A stretch of 45,189 nt of DNA from Planctomycetota bacterium (GCA_902521645.1 CABYSN010000004.1:1-45189), one strand, 5' to 3'. Positions 33,459 to 42,376 are shown, counted from the first letter of the stretch. Numbers and translations are program-made. The notes: generated by a model from the sequence alone, not told the origin.

Positions 33459-34078
33459 ATCAGGGACGTCTCGATCTTCTTCCACCGATGTATGGCGCCC
33501 GGGCCCGCATGCGGCTCGTCAATCGCAGAATCATCATCTGCGGTCTCGGCATGACCATCCTGCTGGTCGGTCTGGTGCTCCATGCCCGGATGGCCCGATC
33601 CTCGTCCGAAACCCTCCTGGTCCTGGCTCAGGAACAGGCGGAGAAGGTTCTCGTGGCGGAACGTCTCGAGGCGCGTTTGATCGAGGAGCTCGAGCTCAGT
33701 CGTCGCAGAATCGAATCCTGGCGGAAGATCGCACTTCCGATTCCCGTGGGTTCACTGCTCGTGACGATGGCGAACGTCGTGCCTGATTCCATCGTGCTCG
33801 AGGAATTGCACATCGACATGACCGGGATTCGACAGGGATATCGACGCGAGAGCTCTGTGGATCGGCGACTCATCGCCCGGATCGAGGGATTCGCACCAGA
33901 CGAACAGACGGTCCGACGTCTCGTTGAAACGCTGCGTGAACGGCATCCTTTCGAGGAGGTCAGGAGAGGTTTCACGGCTCTTCATGAGGAGAACGACCTC
34001 ATCCGGACCAAATTCTCGCTTGGGTTTGAAATCGACATGGAAACACCTTCATTCGTTGTCACAGGAGAAGAGAGATGA
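33455..34078 (+). CDS. pilN: PilN-like inner-membrane pilus protein
   Basis: A 207-residue bitopic protein. The short cytoplasmic tail 'MNQGRLDLLPPMYGARARMR' contains the 'DLLP' motif by which PilN (usually 'INLLP') docks onto PilM. A membrane helix (about 26-44) and a periplasmic coiled coil follow, then a ferredoxin-like domain ('VGSLLVTMANVVPDSIVLEEL'). PilN and PilO form the inner-membrane alignment complex. It overlaps pilM and pilO by four bases on each side. Confidence 0.8.
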   Translation: MNQGRLDLLPPMYGARARMRLVNRRIIICGLGMTILLVGLVLHARMARSSSETLLVLAQEQAEKVLVAERLEARLIEELELSRRRIESWRKIALPIPVGSLLVTMANVVPDSIVLEELHIDMTGIRQGYRRESSVDRRLIARIEGFAPDEQTVRRLVETLRERHPFEEVRRGFTALHEENDLIRTKFSLGFEIDMETPSFVVTGEER

Positions 34079-34659
34079 AGAACGAAATCAGTGAGATCGA
34101 TCGTGATATCCGGCGTCGTGTCCAGTTTTCAGCCCTGATCATGGCGGCGGCAGCCGCAGCGGCATTCTTTCTGATCATTCATCCCGAGCACAGCCGTGCA
34201 TCGATGGCGAACGTCGAGGTTGATCGCCTGGAGCATGAAAGCGGTTCCATGGTCGCCACCGAATCGATGCTTCAGGAACTGAAGATCGAGCGTTCGCATC
34301 GCCTCGCCATCGAGCGCGACCAGCTCGAGATGATTCCCGTAGATGCCAGTGAATCCAGGCTGACCGATGCGCTTGCATTGAAAGTGGACGATGGAGCCGC
34401 CACATCATGGTCGGTCCGTCTTCTGCCCGTCGAGAAGATCGATGTTCCTGACGAGACCCGGGATTTCAAGAGTCTTCCCATGGCGGTTGAGATGAGCGGT
34501 CGTTTCGCTGCCGTGCTTGAAGCACTGCAGCGGGTGGAATCATCCGACCGACTGGTTCGGCTTCGTTCGCTTCGCGTCACACGTTCCCGAAGTGATTCTG
34601 AAATGGTCGAAGCGAACTTCGAGCTGGACACAGTCTTCGCGACGGAGGTGACCGAATGA
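34075..34659 (+). CDS. pilO: PilO-like inner-membrane pilus protein
   Basis: A 194-residue bitopic protein with one helix at about 17-36 (FSALIMAAAAAAAFFLIIHP), a coiled coil (about 45-80) and a C-terminal ferredoxin-like domain. Sequence alone would not name it; topology, size and position between pilN and the PilP-like gene make PilO most likely. Phrases such as 'LPMAVEMSGRFAAVLEALQRVE' match PilO-type 'v.l.l.G.y..l..fl..l'. Translation is coupled at both ends by ATGA overlaps. Confidence 0.7.
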   Translation: MKNEISEIDRDIRRRVQFSALIMAAAAAAAFFLIIHPEHSRASMANVEVDRLEHESGSMVATESMLQELKIERSHRLAIERDQLEMIPVDASESRLTDALALKVDDGAATSWSVRLLPVEKIDVPDETRDFKSLPMAVEMSGRFAAVLEALQRVESSDRLVRLRSLRVTRSRSDSEMVEANFELDTVFATEVTE

Positions 34660-35324
34660 GCCATTTTCATTCTGAAAAAGACTCGTACGAAGCCGATGCC
34701 CGGTGGGGGATCCCTGCCTTTCTCGAACGGATTCGTCTGAGACTCGGCGCCTCACATCGCCAGTTCATGGTGTTCGGGCTACTCGTCCTCACCGGTGGAG
34801 TGATGATGGCCAGACCGGCGGGCATGCTTCTATGGCATCGACTTCGCATCATCTCCGGCATGCCACGCACCGCCATCGCCGACCAGGATCCCGAGATCGT
34901 CGCGGCACGCACGAGCCCCATGTTCGAAACCGTCTCGGAAGGACGCTCGATTCGACTGGATGTCTCGCTGGTCCGAGATCCCTTCGAGAGCCCGATCTTT
35001 CAATCGGTTCAGATCGCAACGGCGACCACAGGAGAATCGGAGGACCCTTCCGTCTCCAGTCCGATCGTGAGCCATGAACAGTCCAGATTGGTCGGCGCGC
35101 TCTCGAGCATTCGACTCACTGGAACTGCAAAGGGGCTTGGAACGGCGCTCATCAATGGTTCCGTCAGGTCGGTCGGGTCTCGATTCGAGGTCTCCGAGTA
35201 CACCTTTCAGTTGACCACCGTCGATGCCGGATCGATCCAGCTTGAAGTGGTTGAAAACCCTCTTTTCAAGGGGTGGCGTTGCATCGTGGGTCGAGAAGGG
35301 GCCACCTTACTTCACTCCGAGTGA
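34656..35324 (+). CDS. PilP/GspC-like protein
   Basis: A 222-residue protein with one membrane helix (about 37-55, FMVFGLLVLTGGVMMARPAG) and a periplasmic beta domain. 'LVGALSSIRLTGTAKGLGTALING' and 'VGSRFEVSEYTFQLTTVD' resemble the HR domain of PilP/GspC, which connects the inner-membrane ring with the secretin. PilP is normally a lipoprotein, but no lipobox is visible here, so the anchor is closer to GspC. It ends the M-N-O-P block and is followed by a terminator. Assignment leans on gene order, so the symbol is left blank. Confidence 0.62.
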   Translation: MSHFHSEKDSYEADARWGIPAFLERIRLRLGASHRQFMVFGLLVLTGGVMMARPAGMLLWHRLRIISGMPRTAIADQDPEIVAARTSPMFETVSEGRSIRLDVSLVRDPFESPIFQSVQIATATTGESEDPSVSSPIVSHEQSRLVGALSSIRLTGTAKGLGTALINGSVRSVGSRFEVSEYTFQLTTVDAGSIQLEVVENPLFKGWRCIVGREGATLLHSE

Positions 35325-35352
35325 CGCACCTTCGTTATCCGGACCCTGACTG

Positions 35353-35376
35353 AACTGCGGGACTCGCAGTTTTTTT
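35353..35376 (+). terminator. Intrinsic terminator between the PilP-like gene and pilQ
   Basis: AACTGCG-GGACT-CGCAGTT followed by T5 is a 7-bp stem plus T-run, about 30 bases after the pilP-like stop. It should separate or attenuate transcription between the M-N-O-P block and the pilQ block. Confidence 0.8.
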
Positions 35377-35544
35377 CGGTGATTTCACCTCAACGTGGTG
35401 GTTTGGGCAAAGTCGGGGGGATGCAGGGCCGAAAAGTGATTACCGGCGTCGGGCGCCGGTAACCGCCACGTAGGGCACGGCGGTGCACGGGCCGTCTTAC
35501 TCCAGGGCTCAGTGAATACCTCAGGCAACGAGGAGCGCCAATCG
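35377..35544 (+). promoter_or_regulatory. GC-rich structured leader of pilQ
   Basis: A 168-base stretch between the terminator and the pilQ ATG. It contains a perfect hairpin TTACCGGCG-TCGGG-CGCCGGTAA (35440-35462) immediately followed by CCGCC...GGCGG, competing short pairings ACGGC/GCCGT and GCAC/GTGC, and purine-rich single-stranded-looking runs (GGGCAAAG, CCGAAAAG). The GAGGAG ribosome site for ATG 35545 lies at its end. The arrangement resembles a cis-regulatory RNA. I could not fit it to c-di-GMP, cobalamin, SAM or SAH riboswitch consensus from memory. A promoter should also lie in or just before this region. Confidence 0.4.
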
Positions 35545-37629
35545 ATGACGAATCAACTCTCATGCACTTCCAGAATGACTCCACTTCGCGTTCTCATCGC
35601 GATGTCATGTCTGTTCATGACGCCCATGGCTTTCGGGCAATCTGGTGATGGGGGCCCTGACGGACAGGTTCCGACTGAAAAGAAGTCCGGGGGCGAGGAA
35701 GTCATCGATGAATTCGGTACCTTCGAGATCGCAGTGGAGGACGTCCCCCTTCCGCAGGTCCTCAACATGCTCGCGATCCAGAGCCGAAGGAACATCATCA
35801 CCAGCAAGAGAGTCGGAAGTGTCTCGGTGACCGCGAACCTCTTCGATGTCACATTCTACGAAGCACTCGAGAGCATTCTTCACATCGCGAGTCTCTGCTA
35901 CGACGAGCAGGGGAATTTCATCTACGTGATGACCTGCGAGGAGAAGATGCAGCGTGAGAATGCGAACCGTGTCATGGAGGACAGGGTCTTCTATCTCGAT
36001 CACATCTCGCCGATCGACGCGGAGGCGTTGGCGAAGCCGCTTCTTTCGGACAATGGGACCATGTCCCGTCTCGGAGAGATCCAGATGGGATTCGCTCCCG
36101 GCAAGACGGATGCAGGTGGTGATTCATGGGCGCACGAACCGGTGCTCGTGGTTCGCGACTATCAGGAGAATCTCAAGGCCGTGGAGTCACTGCTGGACGA
36201 CGTGGACACTCCGCCCAAGCAGGTCATGGTCGAATCGACGATTCTCGTCACCGAAGCAAGCGGTGATTACGCCTGGGGCATGGACGTGAGTGTGCTTCTG
36301 AAGGGTTCGTTCACCGATCTGATCAATCCGTTGAATCCGGTGAGCTGGCTTCAGAATCAGAACAACCCGACCCCGGGGGGCACAGTGCCAACCTCCAATG
36401 ATCTGGCGATCCAGTCGACCGTCGGTGCGACCACCGAACGCGGTGGTTTCAAGCTCGGAGTTCTCAACGAGAACGTCGGCGTCTTCATGCGTCTTCTTGA
36501 TGAGGTCTCCGACACCATGATTCTCGCACGCCCGAAGATTCTGGCGTTGAACAGACAGAGGGCTCAGGTCCTGGTCGGCGAACGAGTCGCCTATCTGTCG
36601 ACCACTCAGACGGAAACGGCTTCCACCCAGTCCGTTCAGTATCTCGACACGGGCATCAATCTTATTCTTCGTCCCTTCATCAGTCGTGACGGTTCGATCC
36701 GTCTCGAGCTCTTTCCGAGTGTGAGTGAGTACACGATTCGAAAGATCGGCAACCCTCTCAGCGCCGGATACACAGAAGTTCCGGATGAATCAACGCATGA
36801 AATCACCACCAATGTCCGTGTCCGTGATGGTGAGACGATCGTCCTCGGCGGTCTCTTCAAGGACAAGGCGATCACCAGCAGAAGAAGCGTTCCCGGTCTC
36901 GGTGACGTTCCACTCGTTGGCGCCGCTTTTCAGGGACAGGACGACGAAGTCACTCGCCAGGAGATCATCTTTCTTGTGACCCCGACGGTCATCAAGGAAG
37001 AGGTCATGACCGCCGCTTCCGACGAAGCCGACAACCTGGTCCGAAACGTGCAGGTCGGCGTGCGAGAGGGTCTTCTTCCCTGGTCGCGCGAGAAGATCGC
37101 CGCGAATCTGAATCACGATGCTCACGTGGCACTTGGTGACGGCGAGACCGATCGTGCGATTTCGTACATCAACAGATCCCTTCGCAATGATCCCAATCAG
37201 CCCGAAATGGTCGACATGCGCAGTCAGCTTCTTGGTGAAAGATCCATCTACAGCGAAAGCGGAGACGTCCTGACCAACATCTTCGATCGGATGATTCGAA
37301 AGTCACTCGATTCGACGGACGACGAGGAGTCACTGCCGCACTCCGACCCGCTCTCATTCGTGATGCCCCGGGGCGAACACTCCGATTCCACGCTGTTTGA
37401 AGCATCGCTCGAGGCATCACTCGCCGAGGAGTCGTTCGTCAACGCCCGGACTGATTCCTCGAATGACCCGGAATCTCAATCGCTTGACGGAGAGGTCGCG
37501 GATTATCCCGGCATCTTCAATCTGTTCACCGAGACCCGATATCGAACCAAGCTCACTGATTGGTGGGTGTCGCTCGTCGCGGCTGACGCTGCAACTCAGA
37601 CTGAAATGGCCACCGCCGAAGTCGAATGA
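35545..37629 (+). CDS. pilQ: Secretin (PilQ/GspD family)
   Basis: A 694-residue outer-membrane secretin. The signal peptide ends near residue 31 (FMTPMAFG|Q). Residues 60-115 form an STN-type domain ('FEIAVEDVPLPQVLNMLAIQS'). A short-domain region (about 145-235) ends in 'PPKQVMVESTILVTEASGDYA', and the secretin barrel (about 320-500) contains 'VPGLGDVPLVGAAFQ' and 'EIIFLVTPTVI'. A C-terminal extension of ~200 residues follows, beginning with a TPR-like pair ('AHVALGDGETDRAISYINRSL') and ending in acidic, Ser-rich sequence; most secretins end soon after the barrel. The start is ATG 35545 with GAGGAG upstream, 33 bp inside the track ORF. It forms the outer-membrane pore for the fibre. Confidence 0.92.
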   Translation: MTNQLSCTSRMTPLRVLIAMSCLFMTPMAFGQSGDGGPDGQVPTEKKSGGEEVIDEFGTFEIAVEDVPLPQVLNMLAIQSRRNIITSKRVGSVSVTANLFDVTFYEALESILHIASLCYDEQGNFIYVMTCEEKMQRENANRVMEDRVFYLDHISPIDAEALAKPLLSDNGTMSRLGEIQMGFAPGKTDAGGDSWAHEPVLVVRDYQENLKAVESLLDDVDTPPKQVMVESTILVTEASGDYAWGMDVSVLLKGSFTDLINPLNPVSWLQNQNNPTPGGTVPTSNDLAIQSTVGATTERGGFKLGVLNENVGVFMRLLDEVSDTMILARPKILALNRQRAQVLVGERVAYLSTTQTETASTQSVQYLDTGINLILRPFISRDGSIRLELFPSVSEYTIRKIGNPLSAGYTEVPDESTHEITTNVRVRDGETIVLGGLFKDKAITSRRSVPGLGDVPLVGAAFQGQDDEVTRQEIIFLVTPTVIKEEVMTAASDEADNLVRNVQVGVREGLLPWSREKIAANLNHDAHVALGDGETDRAISYINRSLRNDPNQPEMVDMRSQLLGERSIYSESGDVLTNIFDRMIRKSLDSTDDEESLPHSDPLSFVMPRGEHSDSTLFEASLEASLAEESFVNARTDSSNDPESQSLDGEVADYPGIFNLFTETRYRTKLTDWWVSLVAADAATQTEMATAEVE

Positions 37630-37664
37630 TCCGAGCATCCACTCGTACCACCTGGAGAATGAAC

Positions 37665-38900
37665 GTGACCTCAATGAAGTACATCATCATGACACTTGGA
37701 GCCGTCGGCCTGCTTTCGCTCGCCGCCTGTTCCACGACCCCCGGCGCGAATGGTGTCAAGAATCGAATCGAATCCCAGAAGCGGGTCGCAGGACATGCAG
37801 CTCGGCTGGAATTGGAGCAGGCCTACCGTTCGTACACCACCGGGATGTTCGATCAGGCGATGAAATACGCTGAACAGGCCCGAATGCGGACTCCACAGGA
37901 TCCTTCGGCCTACATGTTGATGGCCAGGATCTGTCTCGAGCAGGGGCGTCTGGAGTCTTCCGACACCTTGATCGGTGAGGCGCTCAGACTCGACGCCTCC
38001 ATCCCCGACGCTCATTACCTCAGAGGTGTCATCTACCAAAGGTGGAGTCGGGACGAACAGGCTTTGGACGCCTACATGTCCGCCTGGAACGTCGATCCGA
38101 GCAGTGTTCAAAGCGTCCACTATCTGCTTGCCGCCGGTGAAGTGCTCGTCGACATGAAGCGATACAGGATGGCCCGTGAACTGCTCATTCCAAAGCTCGG
38201 TTATTTCGAGAACAACGCCGCGATGCATCACCTCCTGGGGACCATCGCCGTCCTCGAGAAGAATGGCGATCTGGCGATCGAACATCTCGGTCAGGCCTAT
38301 CTGATCGGTGGAGAGGATGAGATCATCCTTGCCGATCTCGCCCGTGCCCAGCTTGATCACGAAGAATACCGTGCGTGTCTCCGCAATCTCGACACGCTCG
38401 AGAACATGTTCGACGAATCCGTTCCAGGCTGGCTCTACGAGTTGCGTGCACGTTGCTACAAGGCGATGGGATCTCCTCGTGAAGCGCGAAGTTCCTATGT
38501 CCAGTTGCTCAGGATCGAGCCGGAAAACGTGGATGCCTGGATCGAGTACGGCGACATGGCGCATCAGATCGGTGATTACGGCCGTCTTGAAACCTGTGGT
38601 GCCCGTCTGATTTCGATCGCGCCCGATCGTTTCGAAGGCTACTTCTACAAGGGAATCGTCTATCTCGAAGCGGGCAAGCTTGATGCGGCGAAAGTCTGGT
38701 TCACGAAGGCCAGGCAGGTCGCTCCCGCGGATGAATCGATCCCGTCGCTTGCCGTCGCCCATGTCGAGATGATCCGTGGTGACAGGTTGGCCGCTCGTGA
38801 TGCCTTCAAGGACGTGCTCGATCGCTCTCCTGATGATCCCAGGACGCGCTCCTACGTCGAGACCATCGCGACAGGTTCACTCGACTTCATTCCTGATTGA
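37665..38900 (+). CDS. TPR-repeat lipoprotein
   Basis: About 411 residues. The signal 'MKYIIMTLGAVGLLSLAAC' ends in a lipobox (LAAC), so the protein is lipid-anchored in the periplasm or outer membrane. About nine tetratricopeptide units follow, for example 'FDQAMKYAEQARMRTPQDPSAYMLMA' shortened, and 'YFYKGIVYLEAGKLDAAKVWF'. TPR lipoproteins beside secretins often act as pilotins (PilF/PilW) that help PilQ reach the outer membrane, which is the likely role, though this one has more repeats than PilF. GTG 37665 has GGAG seven bases upstream; ATG 37674 is also possible. The track start (37626) overlaps pilQ. Its stop overlaps the kinase start (TGATG). Confidence 0.83.
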   Translation: MTSMKYIIMTLGAVGLLSLAACSTTPGANGVKNRIESQKRVAGHAARLELEQAYRSYTTGMFDQAMKYAEQARMRTPQDPSAYMLMARICLEQGRLESSDTLIGEALRLDASIPDAHYLRGVIYQRWSRDEQALDAYMSAWNVDPSSVQSVHYLLAAGEVLVDMKRYRMARELLIPKLGYFENNAAMHHLLGTIAVLEKNGDLAIEHLGQAYLIGGEDEIILADLARAQLDHEEYRACLRNLDTLENMFDESVPGWLYELRARCYKAMGSPREARSSYVQLLRIEPENVDAWIEYGDMAHQIGDYGRLETCGARLISIAPDRFEGYFYKGIVYLEAGKLDAAKVWFTKARQVAPADESIPSLAVAHVEMIRGDRLAARDAFKDVLDRSPDDPRTRSYVETIATGSLDFIPD

Positions 38901-40333
38901 TGCGAAAGGGAAGCAGGGACATGGTGAGGCGATTCGTCTGGGACAATCTGATCTTGATCGCGCTGTCATCGGCGACCGCGACCGCTCTGGGTGGAATCTC
39001 CGTCGCAGTCTTCGGATTCGAACCTGTCGGCATGCTCGGACTCGTCGGTGCTTCGATCATCGGTGCATGCATCATCTATTCTGTCTCTGCGCGGTCATCC
39101 GAAAGAGTCGTTCGTGAAGTCATCGATCAGATGGAATCGATCATCGCCAACGATGAGCAGGTGAATCTCGTCGGGTCCGATCGACTTCTCGATATTCATG
39201 ATCAGATCTCCCGAATGCATGCCCGCAGTCGTGAGGAGATCGCATCCCGACATGTCGCCGTCTCACGGTCGGAAGAGCTTCTCAAGGTCCTGAGCATGCT
39301 CGAGGGTCCGGTCATCGTGTTCGATCGGATGGGTGCCATCCGTCTCACCAACGCCGCATCGGACGCTCTGTTCGGTTGTGCGAAAAGCCCTGTCGGCACC
39401 GGAATCATCCAGATGCTCGATGATTGCCTGCTTCGTGATCAGATACTGGACGGACTTTCCGAAGGCGCCGTCCACGGTCGCATCTTCGACTGCGAGTACG
39501 ACACCCGGCAGGATGACGAGGATTCGCTTCGCCAGTTCAAGGCAAGCATCGTCTCCCTGGCTGATTCGGAGGAGGGTCCCTTCGTCCTTTCGCTTCTCGA
39601 CCTCACCAGAGAGAATCGGGTCTCGAGGATGAAATCGGATTTCGTCTCCAAGGCCAGCCATGAACTGCGGACTCCGATGGCCTCGATTCGCGCGTATCTG
39701 GAGATGCTCGTCGACGACGAGATCATCGATGAAGCGGAGCGGAGGAAGGTTCTGACATCCATGCTCCAGGACACGGATCGTCTGTCCGCACTCGTCGACA
39801 ACATGTTGAACATCAGCAGGATCGAAGCGGGCATGGTCCGTCCAGTCCTCGAAAAGACGGATCTGGGCCTCGTCTCCGAGCGTGTCCTGCACCGCCTGGG
39901 TCCTGCCGCGTCCGAGAAAAACATCTCTCTTTCGACCTCACCATCGACCGTCGATCTCACGGTCGAAGCCGACGCAGCGATGCTCGAACAGGTGGTCGAA
40001 AATCTGGCTTCCAACGCCATCAAATACACGCCTGAAGGTGGGCGTGTCTCCATCGCGATAGATACGGATCCGCTTGAACGCACCGTGGTGGTCTCGATAA
40101 CCGATACCGGACTTGGAATCCCCTCTGACGCCCAGGAAAGGGTGTTTGAGAAGTTTTTCCGAGTCACCAGCTACGAGCGCATGGCCAAAGGCACGGGCCT
40201 GGGACTGAACTTGTGCAGAAACATTGTGGAATCAGTTCATCAAGGCCGCATAGGTGTCGATTCAAGGGTAGGGGAAGGCTCGAGATTCTGGTTCTCGGTC
40301 CCCGTCGGATTCGCAGGCGCGCGCGCCGCATAA
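38900..40333 (+). CDS. Membrane sensor histidine kinase
   Basis: A 477-residue kinase. Two membrane helices (about 16-38 and 42-62) are joined by an extremely short loop, so a periplasmic ligand domain is absent. A HAMP-like linker (about 62-115) and a PAS-type domain (about 128-240, 'LSMLEGPVIVFDRMGAIRLTN') follow. HisKA has the phospho-acceptor H254 in 'SKASHELRTPMASIRAYLEML'. The ATPase domain shows 'ENLASNAIKYTPEGG', 'ITDTGLGIPSD' and 'GTGLGLNLCRNIVES'. Architecture resembles PhoR/WalK-type kinases. It starts with ATG 38900 in a TGATG overlap and is followed by its likely receiver, 16 bp after its stop. Confidence 0.93.
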   Translation: MRKGSRDMVRRFVWDNLILIALSSATATALGGISVAVFGFEPVGMLGLVGASIIGACIIYSVSARSSERVVREVIDQMESIIANDEQVNLVGSDRLLDIHDQISRMHARSREEIASRHVAVSRSEELLKVLSMLEGPVIVFDRMGAIRLTNAASDALFGCAKSPVGTGIIQMLDDCLLRDQILDGLSEGAVHGRIFDCEYDTRQDDEDSLRQFKASIVSLADSEEGPFVLSLLDLTRENRVSRMKSDFVSKASHELRTPMASIRAYLEMLVDDEIIDEAERRKVLTSMLQDTDRLSALVDNMLNISRIEAGMVRPVLEKTDLGLVSERVLHRLGPAASEKNISLSTSPSTVDLTVEADAAMLEQVVENLASNAIKYTPEGGRVSIAIDTDPLERTVVVSITDTGLGIPSDAQERVFEKFFRVTSYERMAKGTGLGLNLCRNIVESVHQGRIGVDSRVGEGSRFWFSVPVGFAGARAA

Positions 40334-40349
40334 GTGATTGGAGGCGACA

Positions 40350-40739
40350 ATGAGTCTGATACTGGTCGCCGATGATGAAAGTCACATCGTTCAGGTTCTT
40401 GCCTTGAAGTTCCGCAATGCGGGACATGATGTCATCGAAGCCAATGATGGTGAAGAGGCATTGGGACTCGCCCGTCAGCACCAGCCCGACGTGCTGGTCA
40501 CCGACATGCAGATGCCGTTCATGAACGGCATGGAGCTCGCAGGTGCGCTTCTCGATGATGCGCGGACGTCTGCTATCCCGGTTCTGGTACTGACCGCTCG
40601 TGGTTGGGCCATGGACGACTGCATCGCGACCCTTTCCAACGTCAAGTCCGTTCAAAGCAAGCCTTTCAGTCCACGTGAGATCCTGTCACTGGTCGAAGGT
40701 CTCATGTCCGACGCCGAACGGGGCAGTGAGTGCACATGA
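40350..40739 (+). CDS. Single-domain response regulator (CheY-like)
   Basis: A 129-residue receiver domain without an output domain. Acidic pocket D8-D9, phospho-acceptor D52 ('LVTDMQMPFMNG'), T82 ('LTAR') and K104 ('SKPFS') are all present. ATG 40350 with a GGAGG site is used rather than the track start 40338. It should be phosphorylated by the preceding kinase and act by protein contact. Partners could be the HD-GYP protein, whose start overlaps its stop (ATGA), or a pilus component, as CheY-type PilG/PilH do in other systems. Confidence 0.93.
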   Translation: MSLILVADDESHIVQVLALKFRNAGHDVIEANDGEEALGLARQHQPDVLVTDMQMPFMNGMELAGALLDDARTSAIPVLVLTARGWAMDDCIATLSNVKSVQSKPFSPREILSLVEGLMSDAERGSECT

Positions 40740-42376
40740 ATTCATCCACCAGGCATATTCAGATCACCGACAACGACGAGGTGCTTCGTCGCATGGGTGT
40801 GGTTCGTCGGACCATCGCCGAGAATGGCGACGCCGTCTTCGCTCCCGGCGCCGACTGGCTCGAGACCTTTCTTTTCTCCAGCGCGCCCGTGCGAAATCGA
40901 CTCGATGAAATCCTCGAAGGCATGGATTCGAACGGGACGAACGAATCGGCGGTTTCCTGCGAGGTGCTCCCCGGTCTCTGGATGATGGTCTTCTCGCGGA
41001 ATGCGAGACGCGAATCGGCGACGACCGTCGCGATGATGCTCACCATCGAGATCCTGGGAAGCGCCTATTTCGAAATGCTCTGTCAGGCTGCCCAGGTCGA
41101 TCGGATTCTGGTCCGATCCATGCTTGAAGAGATGAATCTGATCCAATCCTGCGAGGTCGAACGGACGGTCGAATTCATCAGTCTTCTCACTCGTAGCGAG
41201 GGAGAAACCGCACAAAGAACGAACATGCTGGCCGACCTCGGCAAGCAGCTTGGTGAAAGCTACGAGGAGATCCATCTCTATCACAGCCTGATCGGATGCA
41301 CCAGCGTCTCGACCAGTCCCATGGCTTTTCTCACAACCGTCGCCGAAGAGCTCAAGACGGTTCTTCCGTTCTCATGGATTGCGATCAGGATCCTCACGGA
41401 TCGGATCAATCTCACCGAGGATTTCGACGGCTTCGTCGTGGGTGGTGATCTTGGTCGACAGCATCCGGTGCTTGCAACCGTGGGAGAGCGAATCGCTCTC
41501 TCGATCGAGGGGCGGACACCGGTGATCATTCGTACGGAATCCGATCCTCGATTCGAGGGGACTTTCGGATTCGCATCCAACGTCGTGGCATGCCCCATCG
41601 CGGGGGATTCCGGCACCATCGGTGTGCTCTTCGCCGGAAACGACGCGCAAAACGACGATGAGGCGTCAAACATCGAAATGAAGCTTCTCGGTGCGGCCTC
41701 CGAACACGTTTCCGTGTTCCTGCGCAACGCCTCCTTGTATGAAAACCTGGATTCGATGTTCCTGGGCACCGTCCAGGCGATGGTCTCCGCGATCGATGCC
41801 AAGGACAGATACACCTGTGGTCATTCACAGCGAGTCGCATGGCTCGCTCGTGAGCTCGCGATCAATTGCGGTCATGACCCGGAGTTCGTCAGGCGGGTCC
41901 ACCTCGCAGGTCTCGTCCATGATGTGGGCAAGATCGGTGTACCCGAAAAGGTTCTCAGCAAGCCGGGCCGTCTTGACGACGAGGAGTTCAAGGCCATTCA
42001 GATGCACCCCGAGATCGGCAGCCGGATCCTCAGGGACATCCCTCAGATGGACGGGATTCTTCCGGCGGTGATGCACCATCATGAACGGTGGGATGGTCGT
42101 GGTTATCCCCACGCCATTTCCGGAGAGGACATCCCACTGATCGCGAGAATCGTCGCGATCGCGGATGCCTTCGATGCGATGAGTTCAACCAGGACATATC
42201 GTTCCGCACGCCCACGTCACGAAGTGCTTGCCGAGATGAATCGCTGTCGCGGGACGCAGTTCGACCCTGATCTGGTCCGTCCTTTTCTCGCAATAGATTT
42301 CACCGAATACGACAAGATGATCCATGGCGCTCTCCGGGCCTTCGAACAGGATCAGGAAGGCCGAGCCGCCGCATGA
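40736..42376 (+). CDS. GAF and HD-GYP domain cyclic-di-GMP phosphodiesterase
   Basis: A 546-residue cytoplasmic protein in three parts. Residues 1-160 are an alpha-rich domain I do not recognise, followed by a short helical linker (160-185). A GAF-type sensor occupies about 192-335 ('LPFSWIAIRILTDRI', 'VACPIAGDSGTIGVLFAGN'). The HD-GYP domain (about 345-530) is intact: 'CGHSQRVAWLA', 'GLVHDVGKIGVPEKVL' with H395-D396, 'MHPEIGSRIL', 'HHHERWDGRGYP' (447-458) and 'IVAIADAFDAMSS'. Such enzymes hydrolyse c-di-GMP to GMP or pGpG. The gene overlaps the response regulator upstream and the STAS gene downstream (ATGA each), making coordinated output likely. Confidence 0.93.
   Translation: MNSSTRHIQITDNDEVLRRMGVVRRTIAENGDAVFAPGADWLETFLFSSAPVRNRLDEILEGMDSNGTNESAVSCEVLPGLWMMVFSRNARRESATTVAMMLTIEILGSAYFEMLCQAAQVDRILVRSMLEEMNLIQSCEVERTVEFISLLTRSEGETAQRTNMLADLGKQLGESYEEIHLYHSLIGCTSVSTSPMAFLTTVAEELKTVLPFSWIAIRILTDRINLTEDFDGFVVGGDLGRQHPVLATVGERIALSIEGRTPVIIRTESDPRFEGTFGFASNVVACPIAGDSGTIGVLFAGNDAQNDDEASNIEMKLLGAASEHVSVFLRNASLYENLDSMFLGTVQAMVSAIDAKDRYTCGHSQRVAWLARELAINCGHDPEFVRRVHLAGLVHDVGKIGVPEKVLSKPGRLDDEEFKAIQMHPEIGSRILRDIPQMDGILPAVMHHHERWDGRGYPHAISGEDIPLIARIVAIADAFDAMSSTRTYRSARPRHEVLAEMNRCRGTQFDPDLVRPFLAIDFTEYDKMIHGALRAFEQDQEGRAAA

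Noticed and set aside
35377-35544. c-di-GMP-I riboswitch before pilQ
   Set aside because: GGGCAAAG and a GC-rich hairpin look similar at first, but the GAAA tetraloop helix and GACGCAAAGCC strand of the class are missing.
37671-38762. 363-residue minus-strand ORF opposite the TPR lipoprotein
   Set aside because: Antisense shadow; the plus strand has a lipobox and repeated TPR units.
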